This document shows positions 16,496 through 25,991 of a DNA stretch of 64,000 bases, piece after piece. Each line of letters begins with the position of its first letter. Position 1 is the stretch's first letter. The position numbers and the translations under genes are program-made. The notes below the pieces were generated by a model. The model did no database searches, had not been told where the DNA came from, and saw nothing but the letters and a program-made list of their open reading frames with translations. Origin of the DNA: Clostridium_AD sp937920395 (lineage in GTDB: Bacteria; Bacillota; Clostridia; Clostridiales; Clostridiaceae); contig DAVZGP010000005.1 of NCBI GenBank assembly GCA_052274345.1, forward strand, positions 1 to 64,000. The letters are read 5' to 3'.

Positions 16496-19400
16496 TGCCG
16501 CAAATAAACAGAGTAAGAGTAAATAATGTTAAATACAACAATGGTACTCAAACATATGATGATTTTAAAATGGAGCTTTCTTGTAGTAATACTTTGTATG
16601 ACCTTGCAAATGGTGGAGGTAAAAGCCTTCTAATGTTATTGCTCATGCAAAATCTTATACCTAATTGTCATTTGGATGACAAGCAACCTATAGAGAAACT
16701 TTTTAGGGGCAAAGATTCTAGTAATGTTATTCACTCACTAATTGAATGGCGATTAGATGATGGAGATAAATCAGGATATAAGTATATGACCACAGGTTTT
16801 TGTGCTAGAAAAGGTACAGAAACCTCTGGAAATATTGAAAATAAAAAAGACACAGCATCTTTTGATTATTTTAATTATTGTATATTTTATAATACTTATA
16901 ATGAAAATGATATAAATAATTTGCAACTTCAAGATAATAAAGAAAGAATAACCTATGGTGGTTTAAAAAAACAATTAAGGACTCTTCAAAGTGATAATTC
17001 TTTTGTTGTGGTTGCTGGTATATTTGAGGATAGAAAGGGAGAATATCAAAGGTTTATTAGTGAACATGGTTTATATGAAAGTGAATGGGAAATCATTAGG
17101 GGAATAAATAAGACTGAGGGTCATGTGAGAGGTTACTTTGAGGAGAATTATAGAACATCAAGAAAGATCGTCGAGGACTTACTTATAGAAAAAATTATTC
17201 AAAAGGCTTTTATGGCTAAAACGAGTAAGGTAAATGATGAGGAAGAGATGGCAAAAACCCTGTTGAGTATCAAGGACAAAATTATAGAGTTATCTAAAAA
17301 GAAAAAAGAAATTTCAAAATTTGATAGTCAGGCGGGTGTTGTTAATGACTTTATTACTAGGACTAAAACACTTGTTAATGTATATGACGAAAAGGATAAA
17401 ATTGAAGAGTCTATTGTAAAAACCTATAATACTTTGGAAAACAAAAGGAAAAGTAAAGATGAAGAACTAAATTTAATAGAAGAAGAAACAAATAACATTA
17501 ATAAAGAAGATAAAAAAACAGAAAAAAACATCCAAACTATAAAGCTACAAATTATGAAAAATAAGTTAGATATAACTCAAGGTGAACTTGAAAATTCACA
17601 AGAGAGATTTGAAAATGTTAAATTTAAAGTTGACAATGTCTATAATGAAATTAATCTTAGACAAGTTAAAAACTATTTTGTAGATTTTATAGAGAATAAA
17701 AATAAACATTCTGAAATAAAAGAGGTAATTGATAATATATTTAAGGCCAATGAAACTTTAACATTAGATTTAAACAGACTAGCCTATAATAAAAAAAATA
17801 GAGATGAGATTAAACTTAAGCAGTTAAATAATAAATTAATTGAATCTTTAAGGAAGGTTAATGATTTGTCGAGTAAGGTAAAAGAATTTACAAAGTTAGA
17901 AAGAGATATTGATAATAAAATAGCTGTCTCTGAAAGTAATATAATACAATCAAAAGATAGGCTTAACTTGCTAAAGAAAAAGGTTAAAACTCTTAGAAGT
18001 AAGCTTAACATTATGATTATAGGTGATATAGATGGTGATATTAAAAAAATTGAAAACGATAGTGTAAAAAATCTTGAAAAGATAAAACAAAATAAGAATT
18101 TGTTAGATTCTTTATCAGAACAAAATGGTAATTATAAAATTGATATTGCTAAAAATGAAGAAAAAACAACTTCAATTCGAGGTAAAATAGCAGAAAGTAA
18201 TAATTTTATGCAAAAGTATGATATGGACAAAATTAAGGCCAACAAATTATTAGAAGTTTATGAGGCACGAGATATTTTAGCTTTAAGTAATAGTCTAGAA
18301 AGTAAATATAAAGAGTTATTCAAAATAATACTTGCGCAGGAGCAGAAATTACAACAATCATTAGATTATTATACTCAGTTAGATGAAGATAAACCAATGC
18401 CCACAACTAAAGAAATATTAAAAGTAAAAGAATATATTAATAAGAATTACAATGAGGACGGGATACTCGGCATAGAATATCTTAAAGACCTCTCAATAGA
18501 TGAAAAGCAAACTCTTTTAAGTAAGATGCCATTTTTACCTTACTGCGTTATTGTAACCTATAATTTCAGCAAACTTCTTAAAGATGAAAAGTTTAAGGAC
18601 TGTGATTTTGGTAACTATGCTATTCCAATTGTTAGTTTAGAGACAATTAAAGAGGGACTTGATTTTAACATTGATGGTTTGGCGTTCGCTGTAAAAGATA
18701 AGTCAAAATTTATAAATTTAAACAAAATAAAAGAGGAAAAAGATAAAATAGAAAAAGAAATATCAAAAATTAGAGGTAATCTGGACCTTCTTAAAAGAAA
18801 CGAAGAAACTTTAAAAACAGATAATACATATATTAAAGAGTTTAAGTTTTCTTATGATAATAAAATAGAGGGGATTAAAGAGGATCATGCTAAATTAAGT
18901 CTTGAAAAATTTTCATTAGAAAATGGCAGAATAGTTTGTAGCAAAGCTATAGATGGAATCGAACTCAAGACAAAAAATATTAATTTACAAAACATAGATT
19001 TAGAAAATAGGTTAACTATTTTGGAGAAAGATTTAAAGAATATTAACGAATTAAAAATTGATTTAGATAACTTGGATTTGGAAGAAAATATATTTCGTAA
19101 ATTTGTAGAAAGTTTAAATTCTATAAAATTAGAACATATGGAAATTCAAAAACAAATGATAATAGAGGAAAGTAAACAAAAAAATGAACTTGAGGTAAAT
19201 AATCACTTAAAGATAGAAATAGATGAAGTAAATGATGAATGGACTAAAATGTATAAAACATATTACAAAAAAGATAAATATGAAGAATTAAATTTAACTG
19301 ATGATGAAATAGATGCGAAATTCAGAGGAAGTAAAAAAGCATTAGAAGAAAAAAATTCGGATATAAAAGATAAAGATCAACTTCTACAAAATTACCAAAG

Positions 19401-20910
19401 TAATATGGATAAAGATAGGAGTGAAATTGAGAATAGAGAATATTCTATAGATAAGCTTTATGAATTAAAAAAAAGAAACGAAATTTCAGTAACAAAGAAG
19501 GAAGAACTAAAAGAATTAAAAGAAGAACATAAAATGTTAAAAGAAAAGCAAGAAGTGGTTAATAAAGAGGTTCAAAAGTATACATTAGCGATAAGTAGTA
19601 TTGGTGGAAAGATTGAACTATTAGAAGATAGTTTTTCAAAGAATTTTGGGGAATATGTAGCTATTGAAATTGAAGCCTTTAAATTTCAACAATTTGAAGA
19701 GGACAATACTTGCAAAAGAGAAAAACTTGCTTTGAAAAAATCAGAACTTTTAACATTACAAATTAAGATTAACAAAGTTATTGAAAAATTAAAAGTTATT
19801 ATAGGTAATATTGAAGTAGTTTTAAGATCCAGTAATATTTCTAAAGATAAAACAAAGGACATGATAGAAGAAACTCTAGATATAAAAAAATATTATGAAA
19901 CTCTAGAAAAAGACTTTGATAAAGTTTGTATTAAAGAAAAAAATAGCAAGGTGAATTTTGAAAGTAATAAAGAAAAAAATATAAAAGTTCTTAAAGATAT
20001 GGGAGCTTTTGATCTAGCAGAAGAATTTTTAAGAAGCATTAATGCTCCTATATTAACTTCAGAGTGCACAACACTTATAAAGAATTTAGAAAGTATTAAA
20101 GAACTTATATATCTTCAAAAGGGGAAAATAGAAAATGATATTAAGGATATGGAGCAAATAAAAGATAATTTTCAAAATCAATGTCTCCAACGCTGCAGAG
20201 ACGTGAAAACAGAGCTTGATAGGTTGCCACGTTTATCAAGATTAAATTTGAATAATGAGATAATACAAATGGTTAGTCTTCAGCTACCTTATGTTAAGGA
20301 AGAACAGCAAAAGTTCCATATGTCGTTGTATATAGAAGAGATAATAAGAAATGTTGATAATATGGATGATGCCATGGATAAGATAAAATATATTAAAAAT
20401 CAATTAGCTCTTAAAAGACTATTCTGCGTTATTGTAACAGACATGAATAAAATAGTTTTAAAACTTTACAAAAGAGAGCAAATATCAGAGCAAAGCAAAA
20501 CATTAGAATATGAACAGGCAGTTGGCAGTACAGGTCAGTCACAAGGAATATATATTCAATTTTTAATATCTATCATTAATTATATTAAAAATATAAATTC
20601 TTTTAATGCTGATAATAATAAATTAAGAAAAACTATATTTATAGATAATCCATTTGGAGCAGCTAAAGACATATACATATGGGAACCTATATTTGAATTT
20701 TTAAAAACAAATAATGTTCAGCTCATTGTACCAGCTCGTGGCGCAACTCCAGCTATTTCTGGAAGATTTGATGTGAACTATATACTTGGTCAAAAACTTA
20801 TTGGAAATAAGCAGCAGACGGTAGTGATGCAGGTAAGAAGCCAGGTCGCACTAGAGCAAATTGAATTTAAGAAAATAGAACATGAGCAACTTGGATTTGA
20901 ATTATCATAA
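16495..20910 (+). CDS. JetC-like (MukB-type) SMC ATPase
   Basis: A large DNA-loop-extruding or DNA-trapping ATPase of 1471 residues. The N-terminal head has Walker A NGGGKS at 39-44. A long coiled coil (about 270-630) is interrupted by a hinge-like globular segment (about 635-725), followed by the returning coil (about 730-1290). The C-terminal head has signature GSTGQSQG near 1344-1351 and Walker B TIFIDNPFG at 1380-1388. The Asp (1384) is present but the usual catalytic Glu position holds Asn1385. ATG 16495 has GGAGG and overlaps jetB by one base. A JetD nuclease gene, expected next in Wadjet operons, is absent. Confidence 0.85.
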   Translation: MPQINRVRVNNVKYNNGTQTYDDFKMELSCSNTLYDLANGGGKSLLMLLLMQNLIPNCHLDDKQPIEKLFRGKDSSNVIHSLIEWRLDDGDKSGYKYMTTGFCARKGTETSGNIENKKDTASFDYFNYCIFYNTYNENDINNLQLQDNKERITYGGLKKQLRTLQSDNSFVVVAGIFEDRKGEYQRFISEHGLYESEWEIIRGINKTEGHVRGYFEENYRTSRKIVEDLLIEKIIQKAFMAKTSKVNDEEEMAKTLLSIKDKIIELSKKKKEISKFDSQAGVVNDFITRTKTLVNVYDEKDKIEESIVKTYNTLENKRKSKDEELNLIEEETNNINKEDKKTEKNIQTIKLQIMKNKLDITQGELENSQERFENVKFKVDNVYNEINLRQVKNYFVDFIENKNKHSEIKEVIDNIFKANETLTLDLNRLAYNKKNRDEIKLKQLNNKLIESLRKVNDLSSKVKEFTKLERDIDNKIAVSESNIIQSKDRLNLLKKKVKTLRSKLNIMIIGDIDGDIKKIENDSVKNLEKIKQNKNLLDSLSEQNGNYKIDIAKNEEKTTSIRGKIAESNNFMQKYDMDKIKANKLLEVYEARDILALSNSLESKYKELFKIILAQEQKLQQSLDYYTQLDEDKPMPTTKEILKVKEYINKNYNEDGILGIEYLKDLSIDEKQTLLSKMPFLPYCVIVTYNFSKLLKDEKFKDCDFGNYAIPIVSLETIKEGLDFNIDGLAFAVKDKSKFINLNKIKEEKDKIEKEISKIRGNLDLLKRNEETLKTDNTYIKEFKFSYDNKIEGIKEDHAKLSLEKFSLENGRIVCSKAIDGIELKTKNINLQNIDLENRLTILEKDLKNINELKIDLDNLDLEENIFRKFVESLNSIKLEHMEIQKQMIIEESKQKNELEVNNHLKIEIDEVNDEWTKMYKTYYKKDKYEELNLTDDEIDAKFRGSKKALEEKNSDIKDKDQLLQNYQSNMDKDRSEIENREYSIDKLYELKKRNEISVTKKEELKELKEEHKMLKEKQEVVNKEVQKYTLAISSIGGKIELLEDSFSKNFGEYVAIEIEAFKFQQFEEDNTCKREKLALKKSELLTLQIKINKVIEKLKVIIGNIEVVLRSSNISKDKTKDMIEETLDIKKYYETLEKDFDKVCIKEKNSKVNFESNKEKNIKVLKDMGAFDLAEEFLRSINAPILTSECTTLIKNLESIKELIYLQKGKIENDIKDMEQIKDNFQNQCLQRCRDVKTELDRLPRLSRLNLNNEIIQMVSLQLPYVKEEQQKFHMSLYIEEIIRNVDNMDDAMDKIKYIKNQLALKRLFCVIVTDMNKIVLKLYKREQISEQSKTLEYEQAVGSTGQSQGIYIQFLISIINYIKNINSFNADNNKLRKTIFIDNPFGAAKDIYIWEPIFEFLKTNNVQLIVPARGATPAISGRFDVNYILGQKLIGNKQQTVVMQVRSQVALEQIEFKKIEHEQLGFELS

Positions 20911-20952
20911 AAAACAAAAACACATAGAATTTTAAATCATAGCATGTCATAG

Positions 20953-20980
20953 AAAAAAGAGCCAAATAGGCTCTTTTTTT
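20953..20980 (+). terminator. Terminator of the SMC operon
   Basis: An 11-bp perfect stem, AAAAAAGAGCC with GGCTCTTTTTT, around a 5-base loop, ending in T. It lies 42 bases after the ATPase stop and separates the operon from the polymerase gene. Confidence 0.9.
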
Positions 20981-21079
20981 GTTGTATAAATTCTGTGAAA
21001 ACAACAGAATACATATATTTCTAAAAAAGGTTTATAAATTTACTTCTAAAAAGTAAGAAAGTAGTATATAATAATATTA

Positions 21080-21093
21080 CGAACATACGTTCT
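21080..21093 (+). promoter_or_regulatory. LexA (SOS) box upstream of dinB
   Basis: CGAACATACGTTCT contains GAAC-N4-GTTC, the Firmicute LexA operator (consensus CGAACATATGTTCG). It lies about 40 bases before the polymerase start and just after a TATAAT-like sequence at 21066-21071, so LexA would block the promoter. Confidence 0.88.
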
Positions 21094-21131
21094 AATATTT
21101 TAAAATAAAGATTAAAGAAAGGAAGAGGGTT

Positions 21132-22388
21132 ATGAGCAGATTGATATTTCATATAGATACAAATAGTGCCTATTTATCATGGGAAGCTGCTTATAGACTT
21201 CAGCGAGGGGAGTCATTAGATTTAAGAATGATTCCTTCTGTAATAGGGGGAGATGAAGAAAGCAGGCACGGTATTGTACTTGCAAAATCAATTCCAGCTA
21301 AAAAATTCGATATTCATACAGGAGAAACTTTGTATAGTGCTAGGGCGAAGTGTCCGAGGATTGTAATAGTTCCACCAAGATATTGGCTTTATATGAAGTG
21401 TAGTGCAGCTATGCATCAAATATTTGAGCAGTATACTCCGAAAATTCAGCGGTTTAGTATAGATGAAAGTTTTCTTGACTTTTCTAACATGGAACACTTA
21501 TATCCAGATTATATGGAGCTCGCTGAAACTATAAAAGAGAGGGTAAGTATGGAACTTGGTTTTACAGTAAATATAGGGATATCAAATAATAAGCTGCTTG
21601 CAAAAGTAGCCTCAGATTTTAAGAAACCAAATAGAATACACACTCTATTTCCCCGGGAAATTAAAAGTAAAATGTGGCCATTACCAGTTGAAGATCTATT
21701 TATGGTGGGTAGAGCAACGGCACCTAAATTACATGGATTAAACATTAATACTATTGGGGAACTCGCAAATTATAATTTGAAAATCTTAAAGAATAAATTT
21801 AAGAGTCATGGCCTAATTATTTGGAATTATGCTAATGGAAATGAATTTTCCGAGGTTAGAAGGAGCAATTACATTGAAATGAAGGGTATAGGCAATTCTA
21901 CTACTACTCCATTTGATGTTTATGATAAAGAAACAGCACATATAGTATTGTTATCATTATGTGAAACAGTATCTATGCGTTTAAGAGATTCGAAAAATTG
22001 TTGCACTGTGGTAAGTATAAGTGTCAGAGGAAGTGATATGATATTTTATTCTCGTCAGAAAAAGTTGACGGTAGCAACTGATTCCACTCGCAGAATACAT
22101 GAAACAGTTTGTTATTTATTTGACAATGTTTGGAAGGGCAATCCGATAAGGCATTTGGGAGTACATATAACGGACTTTTGTGGTAATGATTTTTACCAAT
22201 GTTCTTTACTTGATAATTTTAATTACGAAAAAGATAGTAGACTTAATAAAGCAATTGATGAGATTAGGCTAAAGTATGGATCTAAAGCTATTAGTAGATC
22301 TTGTTTTCTTCATTCAGGGTTAAATAGTATGTGTGGAGGAATGGCAGAGGGGGAGGAAGAATACCCATTAATGAGCGCGATGCTTTAA
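21132..22388 (+). CDS. dinB: Y-family DNA polymerase IV (DinB/ImuB-like)
   Basis: Translesion DNA polymerase. The palm starts IFHIDTNSAYLSWEA (first catalytic Asp), and the second acidic motif is FSIDESFLDFS near residues 115-125. The little-finger domain occupies about 245-360. At 418 residues it is longer than E. coli DinB and resembles the clostridial Pol IV or UvrX-like subgroup. A LexA box upstream predicts DNA-damage induction. A small gene follows 16 bases downstream, probably co-transcribed. Ribosome site AAAGAAAGGAAGAGGG. Confidence 0.93.
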   Translation: MSRLIFHIDTNSAYLSWEAAYRLQRGESLDLRMIPSVIGGDEESRHGIVLAKSIPAKKFDIHTGETLYSARAKCPRIVIVPPRYWLYMKCSAAMHQIFEQYTPKIQRFSIDESFLDFSNMEHLYPDYMELAETIKERVSMELGFTVNIGISNNKLLAKVASDFKKPNRIHTLFPREIKSKMWPLPVEDLFMVGRATAPKLHGLNINTIGELANYNLKILKNKFKSHGLIIWNYANGNEFSEVRRSNYIEMKGIGNSTTTPFDVYDKETAHIVLLSLCETVSMRLRDSKNCCTVVSISVRGSDMIFYSRQKKLTVATDSTRRIHETVCYLFDNVWKGNPIRHLGVHITDFCGNDFYQCSLLDNFNYEKDSRLNKAIDEIRLKYGSKAISRSCFLHSGLNSMCGGMAEGEEEYPLMSAML

Positions 22389-22404
22389 AAGGAGATTAAA
22401 ATAA

Positions 22405-22668
22405 ATGAAGGTTTTAGCATTACCTATAGAAATGGTTTCTTATACAGATAATAAAGGAAATATAAAGCCTGTAAGGTTTAGAATGCAAATAGAAGATGAA
22501 CCTATGCAAGTTATAAAAATAGATAAAGTTATAGTAAAGGATACGCAGAGATTTGCAGGTAATATTATGACTGTTTATAAATGCCAAAGCTTGATTGATA
22601 ATTCTATGAGATTATTTGAGATTAAATATGAGCTTGCAACTTGCAAATGGATATTGTATAAAATTTAA
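22405..22668 (+). CDS. Small protein co-transcribed with DNA polymerase IV
   Basis: An 87-residue protein, probably all beta, starting MKVLALPIEMVSY. It begins 16 bases after dinB with AAAAGGAG as ribosome site and ends before a hairpin, so it shares the SOS promoter. Small genes often follow SOS polymerases in Firmicutes (YolD beside UvrX is the known case), but this protein is not obviously YolD. I infer a role in polymerase control or DNA damage response from position only. Confidence 0.7.
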   Translation: MKVLALPIEMVSYTDNKGNIKPVRFRMQIEDEPMQVIKIDKVIVKDTQRFAGNIMTVYKCQSLIDNSMRLFEIKYELATCKWILYKI

Positions 22669-22715
22669 AGTAAAGATCATGAAATGAAATAGTTATTTAT
22701 TTATGTCATGACAAG

Positions 22716-22743
22716 TAAACCCATATCATTAGATGTGGGTTTA
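22716..22743 (+). terminator. Hairpin after the dinB operon
   Basis: An 11-bp stem, TAAACCCATAT with ATGTGGGTTTA (one G-T pair), around a 6-base loop. The T tract afterwards is weak. Confidence 0.6.
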
Positions 22744-22873
22744 TCGTATTTAGATATTTACTATAATTTATAATAAATTGTATAGTTTGTATTTGTTTTC
22801 ATAAGAGTGTTTTATTTTCTCGTTTGAAATATGGTTAATTACTATAATTAGAAAATGGAAAGGTCGTGTTAAA

Positions 22874-24592
22874 ATGAAATTTTTTACAAATTTAAGTGTA
22901 AAGAAAAAACTTGTATCAGTATTTTCAGTTATTTGTATTTTTATAATTTTAATAGGAGTGGAGGGTATAATAAGTTCATCAAAGATAAATAAAGGGTCTA
23001 AGTCTATATATAGTGATAGTTTAGTGTCTATTAAAGACTTAGAAGAAATTAAAGCAATCTCAAATGATGGTACAGCGAATATGCTTAGAATTGTTTTTGA
23101 AAGAGATAGAACAAAACTAGATAAACAAATAGAAGTTACAGCAAATTTAAGTAATGAAATTGATAAATGGGAAAAGGAATATGATAGCTTAGCGACTACA
23201 TCAAAAGAAGAGGATAAGATTTATGGGGATTTTATAAATGATTCAGTAAAATATAGGGAAGTAAGAACTAAGGTTATTGAACTTGTGAAAGCTAATAATT
23301 TTAAGGAAGCAGTTAAAATTAATAATTTAGAAATGGTAGTGTTAAAAGCTTCAATGCTTGAAAAATTAAATAAATGTATTGCTATAAATAATCAATCAGC
23401 GCAGAAAGCAAACTTAGCTAATATAGCTCAGTATAATAAAGCTAGGAGTTCAATTATAGTATATACAACTATAGCATTTTTAATTATAATTTTCATGGCT
23501 TACATATTAAGTAAAAGTATAATGTATCCATTGAATAAAATAAAAAATTTAGCAGGGCGATTATCTGGTTGTGATTTTTCAGGTACGATGACCATTTCAA
23601 GGAAAGATGAGTTTGGACAAACAGGTATTGCATTAAATATTGCGCAGGAAAACATTAAAGAATTAATAAAAGAAATAATGAGCAATTCGGCTGATATGAG
23701 TGCATCCTCTGAAGAACTTTCAGCTACATCTGAGGAAATAGCATCTAAAATAGAAATTATAGACCAATCAACAGTTAAAATAAATAAAGCGGTTCAAGAA
23801 TCTAGTTCTACATCAGAGGAAATAACGGCATCCATTGAAGAGGTTAACTCAAGTATGGAAGAATTATCTTCAAAGGCTATGGAAGGTAGCAGTAATGCAG
23901 CAAAAATCAAAGATAAAGCTAAAGATGTTATGGTAGAGGCTAATAATGCATTAGAAGAAAGTAAGAGCATTTATGGAGAAAAAGAAAAGAAAATATTAAA
24001 AGCTATAGAAGATGGCAAAGTTGTAGATGAAATTAAAATTATGGCAGATGGGATTGCAAGCATTGCTTCACAAACTAATTTGCTTGCATTAAATGCAGCT
24101 ATTGAAGCAGCAAAAGCAGGAGAGCAAGGAAAAGGCTTTTCAGTAGTTGCAGATGAAGTGAGAAAACTTGCAGAACAATCATCTGAAACTGTTAAGACTA
24201 TTCAAAGTACTATAGTTAAAGTTCAAAATGCATTTGAAAATTTATCTGGAAACAGCAATGATTTACTTGAATTCATTATAGAAAATATTACACCAGTTTT
24301 AGAACAATATGCAGAGGCAGGAAAACAATATGGTAAAGATGGTGAATTTATAAGTGCAATGTCAGAAGAAATTGCATCTATGTCTGAAGAGGTGGGAGCA
24401 TCGATAAATGAAGTTAGTACGGCAGCCCAAACTCTTGCACAAAATTCACAGCTTTCTGCAGAAAATACAGGAAATATTCAAATTAGTATTGAAGAAACTT
24501 CAAAGGCTATGTCACAAGTGTCACAAACATCACAAATGCAGGAACAGCTTGCACAAAAGCTGAATCAATTAGTACAGAAATTTAAGATTTAA
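22874..24592 (+). CDS. Methyl-accepting chemotaxis protein
   Basis: Membrane chemoreceptor. TM1 lies at about 11-31, followed by an extracellular four-helix-bundle ligand domain (about 32-195), TM2 at about 196-215, and a HAMP domain from 216 to 270. The signalling domain has the hairpin tip IASQTNLLALNAAIEAAKAG near 400. At 572 residues it is complete. It lacks an obvious C-terminal pentapeptide for CheR tethering. It is monocistronic, with only a weak ribosome site (AAAGGTCG). No che genes are adjacent, and the ligand is unknown. Confidence 0.93.
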   Translation: MKFFTNLSVKKKLVSVFSVICIFIILIGVEGIISSSKINKGSKSIYSDSLVSIKDLEEIKAISNDGTANMLRIVFERDRTKLDKQIEVTANLSNEIDKWEKEYDSLATTSKEEDKIYGDFINDSVKYREVRTKVIELVKANNFKEAVKINNLEMVVLKASMLEKLNKCIAINNQSAQKANLANIAQYNKARSSIIVYTTIAFLIIIFMAYILSKSIMYPLNKIKNLAGRLSGCDFSGTMTISRKDEFGQTGIALNIAQENIKELIKEIMSNSADMSASSEELSATSEEIASKIEIIDQSTVKINKAVQESSSTSEEITASIEEVNSSMEELSSKAMEGSSNAAKIKDKAKDVMVEANNALEESKSIYGEKEKKILKAIEDGKVVDEIKIMADGIASIASQTNLLALNAAIEAAKAGEQGKGFSVVADEVRKLAEQSSETVKTIQSTIVKVQNAFENLSGNSNDLLEFIIENITPVLEQYAEAGKQYGKDGEFISAMSEEIASMSEEVGASINEVSTAAQTLAQNSQLSAENTGNIQISIEETSKAMSQVSQTSQMQEQLAQKLNQLVQKFKI

Positions 24593-24610
24593 GAAAAAGG
24601 CACGCAACAT

Positions 24611-24646
24611 AATTAAGCTCTGCATCAGTTGATGCGGAGCTTAATT
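24611..24646 (+). terminator. Terminator after the chemoreceptor gene
   Basis: AATTAAGCTCTGCATCA pairs with TGATGCGGAGCTTAATT (one G-T pair) around a 2-base centre: a 17-bp stem followed by ATATTTAA. The T tract is modest but the stem is strong. Confidence 0.75.
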
Positions 24647-24880
24647 ATATTTAATGTTTAAATGTGGCAATATTTATACTTAGCACAATACATTATATAA
24701 ATAAAAATTATTAATAATGTATATGAATTATATGGAGAAGTATAAGAAGTTTTGAAATTAATATAGATAAGATATTCTTAATTTGCTTTTAATGTTATAA
24801 ATATATAGTATGATATATAGGGGAAGTTATTAAAAATATATGGCAGTTAACTAATAAAAGAGGATAAAGGAGTATTTTAA

Positions 24881-25921
24881 ATGCACACAATAAGACAATT
24901 AGTTCAAAGAGATTCAGTAATGAAAATATTATTATTGGCAACTCTGGTATTATTCGCTTATTTAATAAGATCTATTTTAAATTTGATTTTATTAACTTTT
25001 ATGATTGCTTATTTAGCAAATAGTCTACAAAGTTTATTAATTAAGCAAATCAACAAAGTTATAAAGGTAAATCCAGCTATTATTACTATAATTATATATT
25101 TGTTTATGACAATAACTGTAGTGATGCTCGCAGTGAAATATATACCACTTGCTATTTATCAAAGTTTACATATTTTAAAAAGAATGGAATTCACTGATTT
25201 TGCCATAGATACAAAAGGAAATATGAAGTATTTAGCACCAATATTTCATCAAATTAATATAGCAAGTTATGCTAAAACGGGAATCCAAAGTATTATGGTT
25301 TTTATAACAGATTTTGGAGCATGGAGTTTGAATTTTTTTATGGCACTTCTATTGAGTTTGGTATTTGTATTAGAGAAAGATAGTGTATTAAAATTTTTAT
25401 ATAAGTTCAAAGATAGTAAAGTATCTAGAGCATACAATTATTTAAGTTACTTTGGTAATAATTTTTTGAATTCTTTTGGTAAAGTAATCAGAACTCAAAT
25501 AATGATAGCCTTTGTAAATACAACATTATCAATTATAGGACTTACCATAATGGGTTTTCCTGCATTGTTAGCCCTTGCATTTATGATATTTATTTTAAGT
25601 CTTGTACCTGTGGCCGGAGTATTTTTCTCTTTAATTCCCTTATGTTTAATTGCTTTTAAAATAGGAGGATTAATTAAAGTAGTTTTTGTACTTATTATGA
25701 TCTTTATAATTCATGCTGTTGAAAGCTATGTTTTAAACCCAAAACTTATGTCTGATACGACACATCTTCCGATATTTTTTACTTTTACAACATTAATAAT
25801 ATCAGAACATTTTATGGGAACTTGGGGTCTTCTACTTGGTATACCAATGTTTATATTTATATTAGATCTAATTGGAGTAAATTTGAGCGAAAAAAATGAC
25901 TCGAAAATTAAAGACAATTAA
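24881..25921 (+). CDS. AI-2E family transporter (YdiK/PerM/TqsA-like)
   Basis: A 346-residue multi-span membrane protein with the family layout: hydrophobic N-terminal pair of helices, a soluble middle part, and a C-terminal half with the conserved proline-containing helices (LALAFMIFILSLVPVAGVFF near 235-250) and the motif YVLNPKLM near 285. Relatives export autoinducer 2 (TqsA) or act as ion or solute exporters, so the substrate is uncertain; luxS in the same window does not settle this. AAAGGAG precedes ATG 24881. Single gene. Confidence 0.88.
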   Translation: MHTIRQLVQRDSVMKILLLATLVLFAYLIRSILNLILLTFMIAYLANSLQSLLIKQINKVIKVNPAIITIIIYLFMTITVVMLAVKYIPLAIYQSLHILKRMEFTDFAIDTKGNMKYLAPIFHQINIASYAKTGIQSIMVFITDFGAWSLNFFMALLLSLVFVLEKDSVLKFLYKFKDSKVSRAYNYLSYFGNNFLNSFGKVIRTQIMIAFVNTTLSIIGLTIMGFPALLALAFMIFILSLVPVAGVFFSLIPLCLIAFKIGGLIKVVFVLIMIFIIHAVESYVLNPKLMSDTTHLPIFFTFTTLIISEHFMGTWGLLLGIPMFIFILDLIGVNLSEKNDSKIKDN

Positions 25922-25991
25922 AGGAAAAATATATTTTATAATATACCATATTGATATTTTAAATGAATTACAATAAAGGGGGGACAATTAC

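Noticed and set aside
20911..22668. A complete Wadjet system with JetD downstream of jetC
   Set aside because: The next genes are DNA polymerase IV and a small protein, after a terminator. Neither has TOPRIM or DUF2220/DUF2399 features.
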